Assembly (NCBI GenBank): GCA_027365955.1
Contig: DAHXLO010000045.1
Location: forward strand, 22,973 to 86,972
DNA from: Niveibacterium sp021803785
GTDB lineage: Bacteria; Pseudomonadota; Gammaproteobacteria; Burkholderiales; Rhodocyclaceae
Direction: 5' to 3'
Length of the DNA stretch: 64,000 nucleotides
The translations under genes and the position numbers were made by a program. Shown here piece after piece: positions 1 through 7,900 of the stretch (its first letter is position 1; each line of letters opens with the position of its first letter). Below the pieces are notes generated by a model that saw only the letters and a program-made list of their open reading frames with translations, was not told the origin of the DNA and did no database searches.

Positions 1-366
1 GTTTGCGCTGGCTTCAGCATGGAGCTTGAACAGCCGCAGCGAAGCCTCTCGCGCGTGTTCCTTGAATGCGCGCATCTCGCGCAGCATCGGCTTGCTCTGG
101 CGAAGTATGCAAGCGCTGGTCGATAGCACAAGGAAGCACAGGATCGCAAGGAACCAACCTGCGTTGTACACGGCATACAGCCCGAGCTTCTCGAAGATTG
201 GAAACCAGAACGGGCCGAACTGGTTCAGGTAGGCGTTGTACGGCTCGTTCTGCTTGACCACTGTGCCGATCACCGATGCGATCGCGAGGATCGTCAGCAG
301 GCTGATTGCAAAGCGCATCGAGCTGAACAGCTCGTACAGCGCGCGAGCGTTGGAGGTTTTTTTCAT
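1..366 (-). CDS. resB: Cytochrome c biogenesis protein ResB (5' part, cut by window edge)
   Basis: Only the first 122 codons are inside the window; no stop is reached. The protein starts MKKTSNARALYELFSSMRF and has a first membrane segment at about residues 20-40, then a periplasmic stretch and a second hydrophobic segment at about 70-88 (GWFLAILCFLVLS). The early region with KQNEPYNAYLNQFGPFWF is typical of ResB/Ccs1, the membrane partner of CcsA that delivers heme to apocytochromes c in system II maturation. The neighbouring minus-strand cytochrome c4 gene fits: c4-resB-ccsA is a common betaproteobacterial order. The ATG at 366 has only a weak ribosome binding site, but no other in-frame start precedes it closely. 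Confidence 0.85.
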   Translation of the reverse strand, partial: MKKTSNARALYELFSSMRFAISLLTILAIASVIGTVVKQNEPYNAYLNQFGPFWFPIFEKLGLYAVYNAGWFLAILCFLVLSTSACILRQSKPMLREMRAFKEHAREASLRLFKLHAEASAN

Positions 367-493
367 CGCGTGCAGTCTGCGGCGCGTCGCGCGCCACTTA
401 CCTTGAGCATGGGCAAGCGGGAAGGTTCCCGGCTTTCCGTGGGTTGGCCGAGACTGTTGCTCGGGCCGGGCGGATTCCCCCGGCGCCAGAATG

Positions 494-522
494 GAAAAAG
501 GGGCGGATCACTCCACCCCTTT
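494..522 (-). terminator. Rho-independent terminator of cytochrome c4 gene
   Basis: On the minus strand a 10-bp stem (AAAGGGGTGG / CCGCCCCTTT, one G-T pair) with a 6-base loop is followed by TTTTTCC. It starts 24 bases after the cytochrome c4 stop and separates that gene from resB. Confidence 0.75.
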
Positions 523-545
523 CTTCAACGTCTTGTGCGGCTGTA

Positions 546-1187
546 TCAGCGCAGGCCAGCGATGTAGTCCGAAACAGCCTTGATTTCAGCATCGGTCAGC
601 TTCAGTGCAATCGTGCGCATCATTTTGTTTGGATCGTTGGCACGCTCGCCTGCGCGGAAGGCCTTCAACTGGGCTTCCGTGTATTCTGCATGCTGACCAT
701 GCAGCGCCGGGTACTGCACGGGTAGGCCAGCGCCCGCCGGGCCGTGGCAACCGGCACAGGCCGGCACACCTTTGGCTGCGATACCTCCGCGCCAGATTTT
801 CTGGCCTGCTTCGACGCTCTTGCGATCCTTGGCTTCGCCGAAGGCCAGTTTCTGGCCCGCGAAATACATCGCCAGGGCCTTCATGTCGGCATCTTCCAGC
901 GGTGCGGCCATGCCTGCCATAACCGCATTCGCGCGCTCGGCCGGTTTGCCGTCCCACGATTTGAAGTTGCGCAACTGCTTGTACAGGTACTCCCAGTGCT
1001 GCCCGGCAAGCTTCGGGTTCTGCGGGATCGTGCTGTTGCCATCAGCGCCGTGACAGGCTGCGCAAACGGTTTCCACGGTCTGCTTCGCCTTGGCGAGGTC
1101 CGGTTTGGCGGCCGCGTCAGCGGCAAATGCTTGCGTTGCGGCAAGCAGGCTCAGAATCAGTGCGTGCCTGAGAATTGGCTTCAACAT
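546..1187 (-). CDS. Di-heme cytochrome c4
   Basis: A 213-residue periplasmic electron carrier. Residues 1-23 form a signal peptide ending AFA. Two heme-binding sites are visible, CAACH at 42-46 and CAGCH at 144-148, about 100 residues apart as in the two-domain cytochrome c4 family (about 190-210 residues). Methionines suitable as axial ligands lie in MAGMAAPL and in MMRTIALKL. Cytochromes c4 pass electrons from the bc1 complex to terminal oxidases. It lies upstream of resB, whose product matures c-type cytochromes, and is divergent from engB. Confidence 0.9.
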   Translation of the reverse strand: MLKPILRHALILSLLAATQAFAADAAAKPDLAKAKQTVETVCAACHGADGNSTIPQNPKLAGQHWEYLYKQLRNFKSWDGKPAERANAVMAGMAAPLEDADMKALAMYFAGQKLAFGEAKDRKSVEAGQKIWRGGIAAKGVPACAGCHGPAGAGLPVQYPALHGQHAEYTEAQLKAFRAGERANDPNKMMRTIALKLTDAEIKAVSDYIAGLR

Positions 1188-1313
1188 GGTCCCCTCAAAC
1201 CCGTGTCGGTCTTCAAACCTGATATTCTAATACAGCCCCACGCAGCACCGCCATGTACCGCCTGCCGCACAATCTCGTGCCCTTCGGCGGCTTGGCTATT
1301 TCCGGCCCGATCC

Positions 1314-1964
1314 ATGTCAATTTTCCGCCACGCCCGTTTCGAGACATCCTTTGCCAAGCCTAACGCTTTGCCGGATTCGTCCGAGCCCGAAATCGCCTTT
1401 GTCGGGCGATCCAACGCCGGAAAGTCCAGCGCGATCAACACCCTGGTCGGGCACAACCGCCTCGCCTTCGTCTCGAAAACGCCGGGCCGCACGCAGCTGA
1501 TCAACTTTTTCCGCCTGCCGTCCGGCGTGGCTTTGGTCGACTTGCCCGGCTTCGGTTATGCGCAGGTGCCGGAGCCGATACGCCGCCAGTGGCAGGATCT
1601 GCTGGAGAAGTACCTGACGCGGCGGCCCAATGTGATCGGCCTTATCCACATCATGGATTCGCGCCATCCGCTGACGCACCTCGATCGCCAGATGTTGGAC
1701 TGGTTCACCCCGTCGGGGCGGCCGGTGCATATCCTGCTGACGAAGTCCGACAAGCTCACTCGGGGGCCCGCGGCGCAGACCCTGATGGATGTGCGCCGTG
1801 AGTTGGCGCAGTGGGGGCCGGCAGTCACCGCGCAGCTCTTTTCCAGCCTGAAGAAGACCGGCATGGAAGAGACCGAGCGCGTCGTGACCAACTGGCTTGA
1901 ATCGCTGATTCCGGACCCGGACCAAGAAAAACCCCCGGCGGAAGGGAATTCAGACCGGGGGTAG
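1314..1964 (+). CDS. engB: Ribosome biogenesis GTPase EngB (YihA/YsxC)
   Basis: A 216-residue small GTPase needed for large ribosomal subunit assembly. G1 motif GRSNAGKS is at residues 31-38, a G2-like TPGRTQ at 57-62, G3 DLPG at 76-79 and G4 TKSD at 143-146, the usual spacing for EngB. The frame is open far upstream, but homologues begin close to the ATG at 1314 (MSIFRHARFETSFA), which is chosen here. The gene is divergent from cytochrome c4 and upstream of hemB, a conserved betaproteobacterial arrangement. Confidence 0.9.
   Translation: MSIFRHARFETSFAKPNALPDSSEPEIAFVGRSNAGKSSAINTLVGHNRLAFVSKTPGRTQLINFFRLPSGVALVDLPGFGYAQVPEPIRRQWQDLLEKYLTRRPNVIGLIHIMDSRHPLTHLDRQMLDWFTPSGRPVHILLTKSDKLTRGPAAQTLMDVRRELAQWGPAVTAQLFSSLKKTGMEETERVVTNWLESLIPDPDQEKPPAEGNSDRG
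1925..1961 (-). terminator. Possible antisense-oriented terminator at end of engB
   Basis: Stem CCCCCGG / CCGGGGG (1932-1938 with 1955-1961), 16-base loop. Read on the minus strand it is followed by TTTTTC, so it would stop transcription running leftwards into engB. It overlaps the last engB codons. On the plus strand no T-run follows. Confidence 0.35.
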
Positions 1965-2096
1965 AACGCCTGGCAACAGGCACCCGCTCAGGGAGGTGAA
2001 GCGGGAGACGGTTGGGCACCATCCACTGTGTGTGATAGTCCATCCCCGCGAATAGTTCCTGAGAAAATTGCTCAACCATTCTTGGCCTGAACGATC

Positions 2097-3122
2097 ATGA
2101 CTGCTGCGCAATCCCAGTTTCCGAACATCCGCATGCGCCGCATGCGCCGCGATGACTTTTCCCGCCGGCTGATGCGTGAGCATCGCTTGTGCGCCGATGA
2201 CCTGATCTATCCTGTCTTTGTGCTTGAAGGATCCGGGGCGACCGAACCGGTTGCGTCAATGCCGGGTGTATCGCGCATGTCGCTGGACAATCTGCTGCGC
2301 GTTGCGGAAGAGGCGGTTGCGCTGGGCGTGCCGGCACTCGCGCTGTTCCCGGTTGTGGGTGCCGAGAAGAAGAGCGCTGACGCTGCCGAGGCCTGGAATC
2401 CGGATGGCCTCGTGCCGCGCGTGGTGCAGGCGCTCAAGGCGCGCTTCCCGGAATTGGGGGTGATTACCGACGTAGCGCTTGACCCGTACACCAGCCACGG
2501 TCAGGACGGCCTGATCGACCCGGCTGACCCGCGCGGCTACGTGATGAACGACGAGACGCTGGCCGCACTGGAGAAGCAGGCGCTCTGCCATGCTCAGGCT
2601 GGCGCCGACGTGGTGGCGCCGTCCGACATGATGGATGGCCGGATTGGCCGCATTCGTGCCGCCCTGGAGGCGCAGGGCCACATTCACACGCGCATCCTGG
2701 CCTACTCGGCCAAGTACGCATCGAGCTTCTACGGGCCGTTCCGCGATGCGGTGGGCTCGGCCGGCAATCTCGGCAAGGGCAACAAGGACACCTATCAGAT
2801 GGACCCGGCCAACACCGACGAGGCGATTCGCGAAGTGGCGCTGGACATCGCCGAGGGCGCGGACATGTTCATGGTGAAGCCGGGTATGCCTTACCTCGAC
2901 ATCGTGCGTCGCGTGAAGACCGAACTGCAGGTGCCCACCTATGCGTACCAAGTCAGCGGCGAATACGCGATGCTGAAGGCCGCGGCCCAGAACGGCTGGC
3001 TTGACGAGCGCGCCTGCGTGCTCGAAGCGTTGCTCGCCTTCAAGCGGGCGGGGGCGGACGGCATCCTGACCTACTTCGCGCTCGACGCGGCGCGCTGGCT
3101 GAGGGAAGACGCAGCCGTTTAA
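2097..3122 (+). CDS. hemB: Delta-aminolevulinic acid dehydratase (porphobilinogen synthase)
   Basis: 341 residues, standard HemB length. It condenses two 5-aminolevulinate molecules to porphobilinogen in heme synthesis. The two Schiff-base lysines are seen as K206 (AYSAKYASSF) and K261 (FMVKPGMPY). The metal loop near 125-140 reads DVALDPYTSHGQDG and has no cysteines, so this is the magnesium-type rather than the zinc-type enzyme (zinc enzymes carry three cysteines here). Cytoplasmic. Gene is downstream of engB, 132 bases away, so it probably has its own promoter. Confidence 0.95.
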   Translation: MTAAQSQFPNIRMRRMRRDDFSRRLMREHRLCADDLIYPVFVLEGSGATEPVASMPGVSRMSLDNLLRVAEEAVALGVPALALFPVVGAEKKSADAAEAWNPDGLVPRVVQALKARFPELGVITDVALDPYTSHGQDGLIDPADPRGYVMNDETLAALEKQALCHAQAGADVVAPSDMMDGRIGRIRAALEAQGHIHTRILAYSAKYASSFYGPFRDAVGSAGNLGKGNKDTYQMDPANTDEAIREVALDIAEGADMFMVKPGMPYLDIVRRVKTELQVPTYAYQVSGEYAMLKAAAQNGWLDERACVLEALLAFKRAGADGILTYFALDAARWLREDAAV

Positions 3123-3145
3123 AGCGGCGCCGAAAATAGACGCCG

Positions 3146-3631
3146 ATGCTTCACGTAAGGCCGATGACACCGGGCGATCTCGACCCGGTGTTTGACTTGC
3201 AATGCCGTGCGCACACCCCGGACTACCACGAATCCCGCGCCGCGCTGGCGAGCCGTTTCGAGCGCGGCCGCAGGACCTGTTTCGTCGCCGAACAGGGTCA
3301 CCATGCCGTGGCCTACCTGTTGGCGCACCCGTGGTCGGGCGCGCCGCCCGTGCTGCACCACCCCTTGGGCAAGCAGGCGCAGGCGGACCACCTTTTTCTG
3401 CACGACCTTGCCGTGTTGCCGCAAGCCCGTGGTGCCGGCGCCGCGGCGGCGCTGATTGCGGCGCTGGAAAAGCAGGGGCGGCGCGATGGCTTTCGAGAGA
3501 TCCGGCTGGTTGCCCTGGTCAATGCGGTGAGCTTCTGGCAACGACTGGGCTGGAAGCCGCTCACCGGCATCGTGCTCGACCGCAGCTATGGCGTGGGCGC
3601 ACGAGTGAAGGCGCGCGCCATTTCCGCCTGA
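3146..3631 (+). CDS. GNAT-family N-acetyltransferase
   Basis: 161 residues. The acetyl-CoA binding motif A is visible around residues 89-105 (LHDLAVLPQARGAGAAAAL), followed by a helix and the late motif LVNAVSFWQRLGW, where the NxxAxxFYxxxGF pattern of GNAT enzymes is expected. Substrate cannot be told from sequence. It lies 23 bases after hemB on the same strand and may be co-transcribed. It meets the minus-strand membrane gene tail to tail at 3631/3632 with no gap. Confidence 0.8.
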   Translation: MLHVRPMTPGDLDPVFDLQCRAHTPDYHESRAALASRFERGRRTCFVAEQGHHAVAYLLAHPWSGAPPVLHHPLGKQAQADHLFLHDLAVLPQARGAGAAAALIAALEKQGRRDGFREIRLVALVNAVSFWQRLGWKPLTGIVLDRSYGVGARVKARAISA

Positions 3632-4579
3632 TCAGATCTTCTTCTTGTCGCCGACCGGCGCTCCCGATGAGCGCAGGTTGCTGATCTTCAACAGCAGATC
3701 AAACCAGAAGGGCGCGCCGAAGCTCACGCTCAGAGCGGTGAGCAGAAAGCCCAGCAGTTTCAGCGCCCGCTCAAGCCAGCTGGTCTGGTGGAATTGCTTG
3801 AGGCACAGCCGGAAGGAATCCTCCACGCCGCGATCTGGCTCTGCAAGGCATGTATAGCCCAACGGCAGACCGCGCTCACGGCCCGCATCGAGCAGCGCGT
3901 TGAGCTCGATCTCGCGTTCGCTCGCCACGCGTTGGGCCTGTGAGCTGGCCAGCATCCGCAACGCCGGATCATGAGCCAGCCCGTGCGCGACCTGCAGGGT
4001 ATCCGCGTTGAGGCCGATAGCCACGATCAGGCCGACGACGAACAGCTGCCGTTGCACGTTGCGCTTGTACCAGCCGGCGGCGCGGTCCATCTGGCTGTCG
4101 AACCAGTCACCGAGTGCCTTGCGCAGGTCATCAAGCGATTTACCGTTGCGAATCGCGAGGCGAGACAGCGGATCGCCCACCGCGATGCCGCATTCGCCGA
4201 TAAAAGCGGCCGAGCGGGCGAACTCCGCCACGACCGGGTCCATGTTTTCCGGCATCGGCCTTTCGGCAAACCCGCTGATGCCCATGGCAGCGGCGCGCGT
4301 CGGAATCAGATCCAGCATCGCAGCGACGAATCGTTCCGTCGCCAGGTAGGACGGCGCGCTGCGGCCGCGATGGGGTACCGTATGGGACACTGCCGGATGC
4401 TGCAGCAAGCGGCGATAGAGCGTTTCCTCGCCGAGCAGGTGGAACAGGCTGTCGCGCAGGAATCGCCCGCGCAGTCCGCTGCGCCCCGCGAGCATTTCGA
4501 CGACGGAGGAGCAGAACACCGACAGCGCCGCGAACAGGATCGCCAGCCCCAGCACTACATCGAGCATCGTGAGCATCAT
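3632..4579 (-). CDS. Membrane protein of unknown function paired with a DUF2235 hydrolase
   Basis: 315 residues. A hydrophobic N-terminus (about 6-28), a membrane segment near 172-190 (FVVGLIVAIGLNA) and another near 275-300 (LLGFLLTALSVSFGAPFWFDLL), ending in the conserved-looking tail KISNLRSSGAP. The long part between the first and second segments is hydrophilic. I recognise no domain with a known role; the tail is seen in uncharacterised bacterial membrane proteins. Its ATG overlaps the stop of the DUF2235 gene by 4 bases, so the two are translationally coupled and probably act together. Confidence 0.7.
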   Translation of the reverse strand: MMLTMLDVVLGLAILFAALSVFCSSVVEMLAGRSGLRGRFLRDSLFHLLGEETLYRRLLQHPAVSHTVPHRGRSAPSYLATERFVAAMLDLIPTRAAAMGISGFAERPMPENMDPVVAEFARSAAFIGECGIAVGDPLSRLAIRNGKSLDDLRKALGDWFDSQMDRAAGWYKRNVQRQLFVVGLIVAIGLNADTLQVAHGLAHDPALRMLASSQAQRVASEREIELNALLDAGRERGLPLGYTCLAEPDRGVEDSFRLCLKQFHQTSWLERALKLLGFLLTALSVSFGAPFWFDLLLKISNLRSSGAPVGDKKKI

Positions 4580-5685
4580 GCGCGCACCTCCGGCCCGGAA
4601 AAGCTGCGGTCCGCATCACTCGCCGAATGCAGTTGTTCGCGCCCGGCATGGGCCAGATTGAGCGGCCGGTAGTCCGGATCGTTGCTCCATTTGTCCCACG
4701 CGGTGCTATGGACCGTTTCGTTGAGTCCCTCGACGCAGATGCGGCGCAGGTGGCGCCTCGAGAATAATCGGTAGAGGCCGCCGATGAAGTCACGCCACGC
4801 ATCAATCGTTGGCGCGAGGTATTCGCTGCCGTCCAGCCGCAGCCGGCGTGGCGCAAAGTGGCCACCGCCCGGTTCCTCGATGTGCTGGCGGAAGCGCACC
4901 ACCGGCGCGGCCTGCGCGGCCATCCACAACAGACTGATCTCGCACAGTGCGTCGTCGGGGTATCCGCCGCCGACCTGGGCATGGCAGCCGGGGAACCACA
5001 CCTGCAGCACATCGGCACCTTCGCGGGCGTCCGTCCAAAGCACCGGCGCGTAGTCGGCGCGATGTTCGTCGATCGCCAAGGCTTGGCGTGCCACCCGCAC
5101 ATGGTCGGGCAGTCGGGTGTTGCCAAACCTGAGCCGGGTGCGGCCGATCGGCGGCCAGCTCAGGTTCAGTGTCGGCACGCCTAGCGCGCCGACGGTATCC
5201 CACACGCCGAGGAAGTCGACGGGCACCGTTTCGCAGCGCCAGTTGCCGGGCAGCACCGGCGCGCTGCGTGTTTCGCGCGCGAGCGATACCGCATCGAGTG
5301 CGGCGTCAAAGGCTGCGGCATCGCCGCCGCGCAGCAGCCCGGGCGAGCCCAGCATCGACGCCAGCACACGTGCCGTGTAAGCGCCGCGCGAGAAGCCGAC
5401 GATCGCGATGCGGTCTCCGTCTCGGTAGCGGGTAGACAGCCAGCGGTAGGCCTGCATCACGTTGCCCAGCAGGCCGCTGCCAAATACGCCGCCGAAGATG
5501 CGCTCACGCAGGCGACGGCGCCGCGGGCCGCTTTCGGGAATGCCGACGCCTTCGTCGTAGTAGGTCAGCTGCTGCTCGTCGCGCATCAACTGTTCGAAGA
5601 AACGCACGACGTTGGTGCGCGAGCCGACGTCGTTCCAGGTGCCGTCGAGGCAGACGACGAGCGTGCGGGCTTCGGATTCGGGCAT
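4576..5685 (-). CDS. DUF2235 alpha/beta-hydrolase (Tle1-like lipase fold)
   Basis: 369 residues from the ATG at 5685 (MPESEARTLVVCLDGTWND); an in-frame TTG at 5745 would add 20 residues, but family members begin close to the LCxDGTWN motif. The nucleophile elbow GFSRGA is at 97-102, a likely acid in GVWDTVGALG, and GCHAQVGGGYPD supplies a candidate histidine. DUF2235 includes type VI secretion phospholipase effectors (Tle1), but no signal, vgrG, PAAR or other T6SS gene is nearby; the tight pairing with a membrane protein suggests a resident enzyme. Substrate unknown. Confidence 0.8.
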   Translation of the reverse strand: MPESEARTLVVCLDGTWNDVGSRTNVVRFFEQLMRDEQQLTYYDEGVGIPESGPRRRRLRERIFGGVFGSGLLGNVMQAYRWLSTRYRDGDRIAIVGFSRGAYTARVLASMLGSPGLLRGGDAAAFDAALDAVSLARETRSAPVLPGNWRCETVPVDFLGVWDTVGALGVPTLNLSWPPIGRTRLRFGNTRLPDHVRVARQALAIDEHRADYAPVLWTDAREGADVLQVWFPGCHAQVGGGYPDDALCEISLLWMAAQAAPVVRFRQHIEEPGGGHFAPRRLRLDGSEYLAPTIDAWRDFIGGLYRLFSRRHLRRICVEGLNETVHSTAWDKWSNDPDYRPLNLAHAGREQLHSASDADRSFSGPEVRA

Positions 5686-5769
5686 GACGGTCGGATCGAG
5701 TGGGGCGCCAAGTCTCTTGATGGCACGACCGGTCTGGATTTGCAAGCACTACTCGGGCCGCGGCGCTGT

Positions 5770-6432
5770 TTATCGCACGAGGTGTGCAGCGCGGCGCAGA
5801 TCGAGAATGTTACGCAGCTTCACGTCAACATAGGCCGGATGCACGCTGCTGCGGCTGACCCACACCGTGCCCATGCCGAGCGCTTTGGCGGCGCGCAGGT
5901 TGGGCAATGTGTCTTCCACCAGCACACAGCGGTGGGCGGGCAGGCGCAGCCCGTGCAGTACCCGGCGAAAAGCGCGGGTCTGCGGCTTGGGCTGAAGGTC
6001 GAGCTGCTCGATACCGAACACCGCTTCGAAGCTGTGCTCAAGCCCGATGCCGCGAAGTACCGCTTGGGCGTAGGCTGCCGGCGCGTTGGAGAACAACACT
6101 TTGCGGCCCGGCAGTTGCCGCAGCCGACCGGCAAGTGCGCGGTTGAAGACGAGCATGCGGCCAAGCTGCGGGAACTGATGTGTCTCGCGGAGGAAGTGGG
6201 CCGGATCGGTACCGTGGTTGCGCATCAGTCCGAGCAGGGTGGCGCCGTAGCGATGCCAGTAGTCCAACCGCAGCGCATCGGCGGCCGCTTCGTCGAGCTG
6301 CAGATGACGCATCAGGTAATCGGTCATTGACCGATTGATGTGCGGAAAGATGTGCGGATTCGCGTCGTGCAGCGTGTTGTCGAGGTCGAATAGCCACACC
6401 CGGCGGGCGGGTGCGTGACGGGTGGCGGCCAT
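5770..6432 (-). CDS. HAD-family pyrimidine 5'-nucleotidase
   Basis: 220 residues. HAD motif I is DLDNT at 16-20, motif II is the SNAP region (KVLFSNAP), motif III the lysine in LQPKPQTRAF and motif IV VLVEDTLPNL. The composition with cap residues following DANPHIFPHIN matches the pyrimidine 5'-nucleotidase (SDT1/YjjG-like) branch that dephosphorylates UMP, CMP or related nucleotides. The start ATG overlaps the bioC stop by one base (TGATG), so the two are coupled. Confidence 0.85.
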   Translation of the reverse strand: MAATRHAPARRVWLFDLDNTLHDANPHIFPHINRSMTDYLMRHLQLDEAAADALRLDYWHRYGATLLGLMRNHGTDPAHFLRETHQFPQLGRMLVFNRALAGRLRQLPGRKVLFSNAPAAYAQAVLRGIGLEHSFEAVFGIEQLDLQPKPQTRAFRRVLHGLRLPAHRCVLVEDTLPNLRAAKALGMGTVWVSRSSVHPAYVDVKLRNILDLRRAAHLVR

Positions 6433-7328
6433 CAGCTACCGCCCTCCGGGCGCGGCTTGAACTGGATCACCGAGCGGCCGTCCTCGGTCGTGCGGGGGGC
6501 GGCCTTCCATGCGTGGCCGTAGATCACCTCGAAGCTTGCCGGTAGTCGGCCGTTCTGGCGCAGTTCATCGTACGCCGCGCGTGCGCGCGCCCAGCCCCCT
6601 TTGCCGGCGAGGCCACGCGGCCGCGCGGTCGAAACATTCGTGGCACCAGCCCGGCGCAGGTCGGCGAGCAGGCCATCGAGGTCAGTGTAGGTCAGGGTGA
6701 TGGTTTCCATGTCCATCACCGGTTCGGAGAAGCCTGCCTTGACCAGGCAGTCGCCCAGGTCGTGCATGTCGATGAAGCGGTGTACGCGCTCGCCGGCACT
6801 GCTCGGCATCACGGCGCGAAGCTCTTTCAGGGTGTCAGGCCCCAGCGTCGAGAACATCAACATGCCGCCTACCTCAAGCACGCGATGCATCTCGCGGATC
6901 GCGGGCATCGGGTCGGCCAGCCAGTTCAGCATCAGGTTGGACCACACCATCTGAACGCTGGCACGCGCGAGCGGCAGGGCTTCAACATCGCCGCAGATCA
7001 GGCGTGGGTCGGTGTCGCGCGCGCCGCCGAGCAGGCGCTGGAAGAAGCTGCGCTCGCCGCGCGCCATGCGCACCAGCGGCAGCGCGTAGTCGACGCCGAT
7101 GCGTTCGGCCTGCGGGTAGCGCTCGCCCAGCAGCGCGAAGTCCGGCCCGATGCCGCAGCCCGCGTCGAGCAGGCGCCGCGGCTCGTGGCGGATATAGGTG
7201 AGCCTTTCGGCCATGCGTTGTGCGACTTCGCGTGCAAGAAAGCCGGCTTCGTCGGCATGCGGCGCGCTGCGGGCGAAATGGCGGCGGGCGGCCAGGCGGT
7301 CGAGCGAAAAATCCTGCGGGATCGTCAT
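6432..7328 (-). CDS. bioC: Malonyl-ACP O-methyltransferase BioC
   Basis: 298 residues from the ATG at 7328 (MTIPQDFSLDRLAARRHFARSA). The SAM-binding motif LDAGCGIG is at about 54-61, with the acidic loop after strand 2 (RIGVDYA) and the later WSNLMLNWLADP pattern typical of BioC. It methylates the free carboxyl of malonyl-ACP so that fatty acid synthesis can make pimeloyl-ACP for biotin. bioB is 5 kb away in the same window. A longer frame exists upstream but would run into the divergent LysR gene. Confidence 0.85.
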   Translation of the reverse strand: MTIPQDFSLDRLAARRHFARSAPHADEAGFLAREVAQRMAERLTYIRHEPRRLLDAGCGIGPDFALLGERYPQAERIGVDYALPLVRMARGERSFFQRLLGGARDTDPRLICGDVEALPLARASVQMVWSNLMLNWLADPMPAIREMHRVLEVGGMLMFSTLGPDTLKELRAVMPSSAGERVHRFIDMHDLGDCLVKAGFSEPVMDMETITLTYTDLDGLLADLRRAGATNVSTARPRGLAGKGGWARARAAYDELRQNGRLPASFEVIYGHAWKAAPRTTEDGRSVIQFKPRPEGGS

Positions 7329-7380
7329 GGGGCGGGATTCTACCTGTGCCGCGGCAGCAGCATCGGGCATGATCGGCACT

Positions 7381-7867
7381 ATGAAATTCCGTCGCCTGCC
7401 GCCGCTTGCCGTGCTGCACACCTTCGAGGTGGCATCGAGCCTGTTGTCCTTCAAGGAGGCGGCGGAGGTGTTGCACCTGACGCCTTCGGCGATCAGTCAT
7501 CAGATGCGTGCGCTGGAGGGCTTTGTGGGCCAGCCCTTGTTCCACCGCTACAACCGCCGTCTGGCGCTGACCGAGGCGGGCGAACGCTATCTCGCCGAGG
7601 TGCGGCGCGCGCTCGAATCGCTGCGGGATGCGACGGATGAGCTGCGCCGCGGCGCCGGCATCGAACGCCTGACGATGTCGGTCGGCACCTTCATCGGCAC
7701 CGAGTTCGTGCTACCGCGGCTGGCTGGCAAGTGGCCGGCGCAAGGCTTTGCTCGCCGAGCCGATGGCGACGCCGTTTTCCTACCTCATGCTGTGTCCCCC
7801 CGCGGACGCCCGTCGGCCGGCAATGCAGGCTGTGGCCGATTGGCTGCAGACCTTATTTGCCGCCTGA
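7381..7867 (+). pseudogene. LysR-family regulator with internal deletion and frameshift
   Basis: The start is a normal LysR regulator of the GcvA type: residues 1-65 hold the winged helix-turn-helix (SFKEAAEVLHLTPSAISHQM) followed by the linker helix and the first strand of the effector domain (LTMSVGTFIGTEFVLPRLA). At about 7735-7742 the reading frame breaks. Another frame from there to the TGA at 7865-7867 reads as a typical LysR C-terminus (FSYLMLCPP, then MQAVADWLQTLF). About 140 residues of the effector domain are missing, so an internal deletion that is not a multiple of three is the simplest account. Divergent from bioC. Confidence 0.8.
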
Positions 7868-7900
7868 GTGCGCGTCGCCGGAACGCAGCCGGAACCGCTC

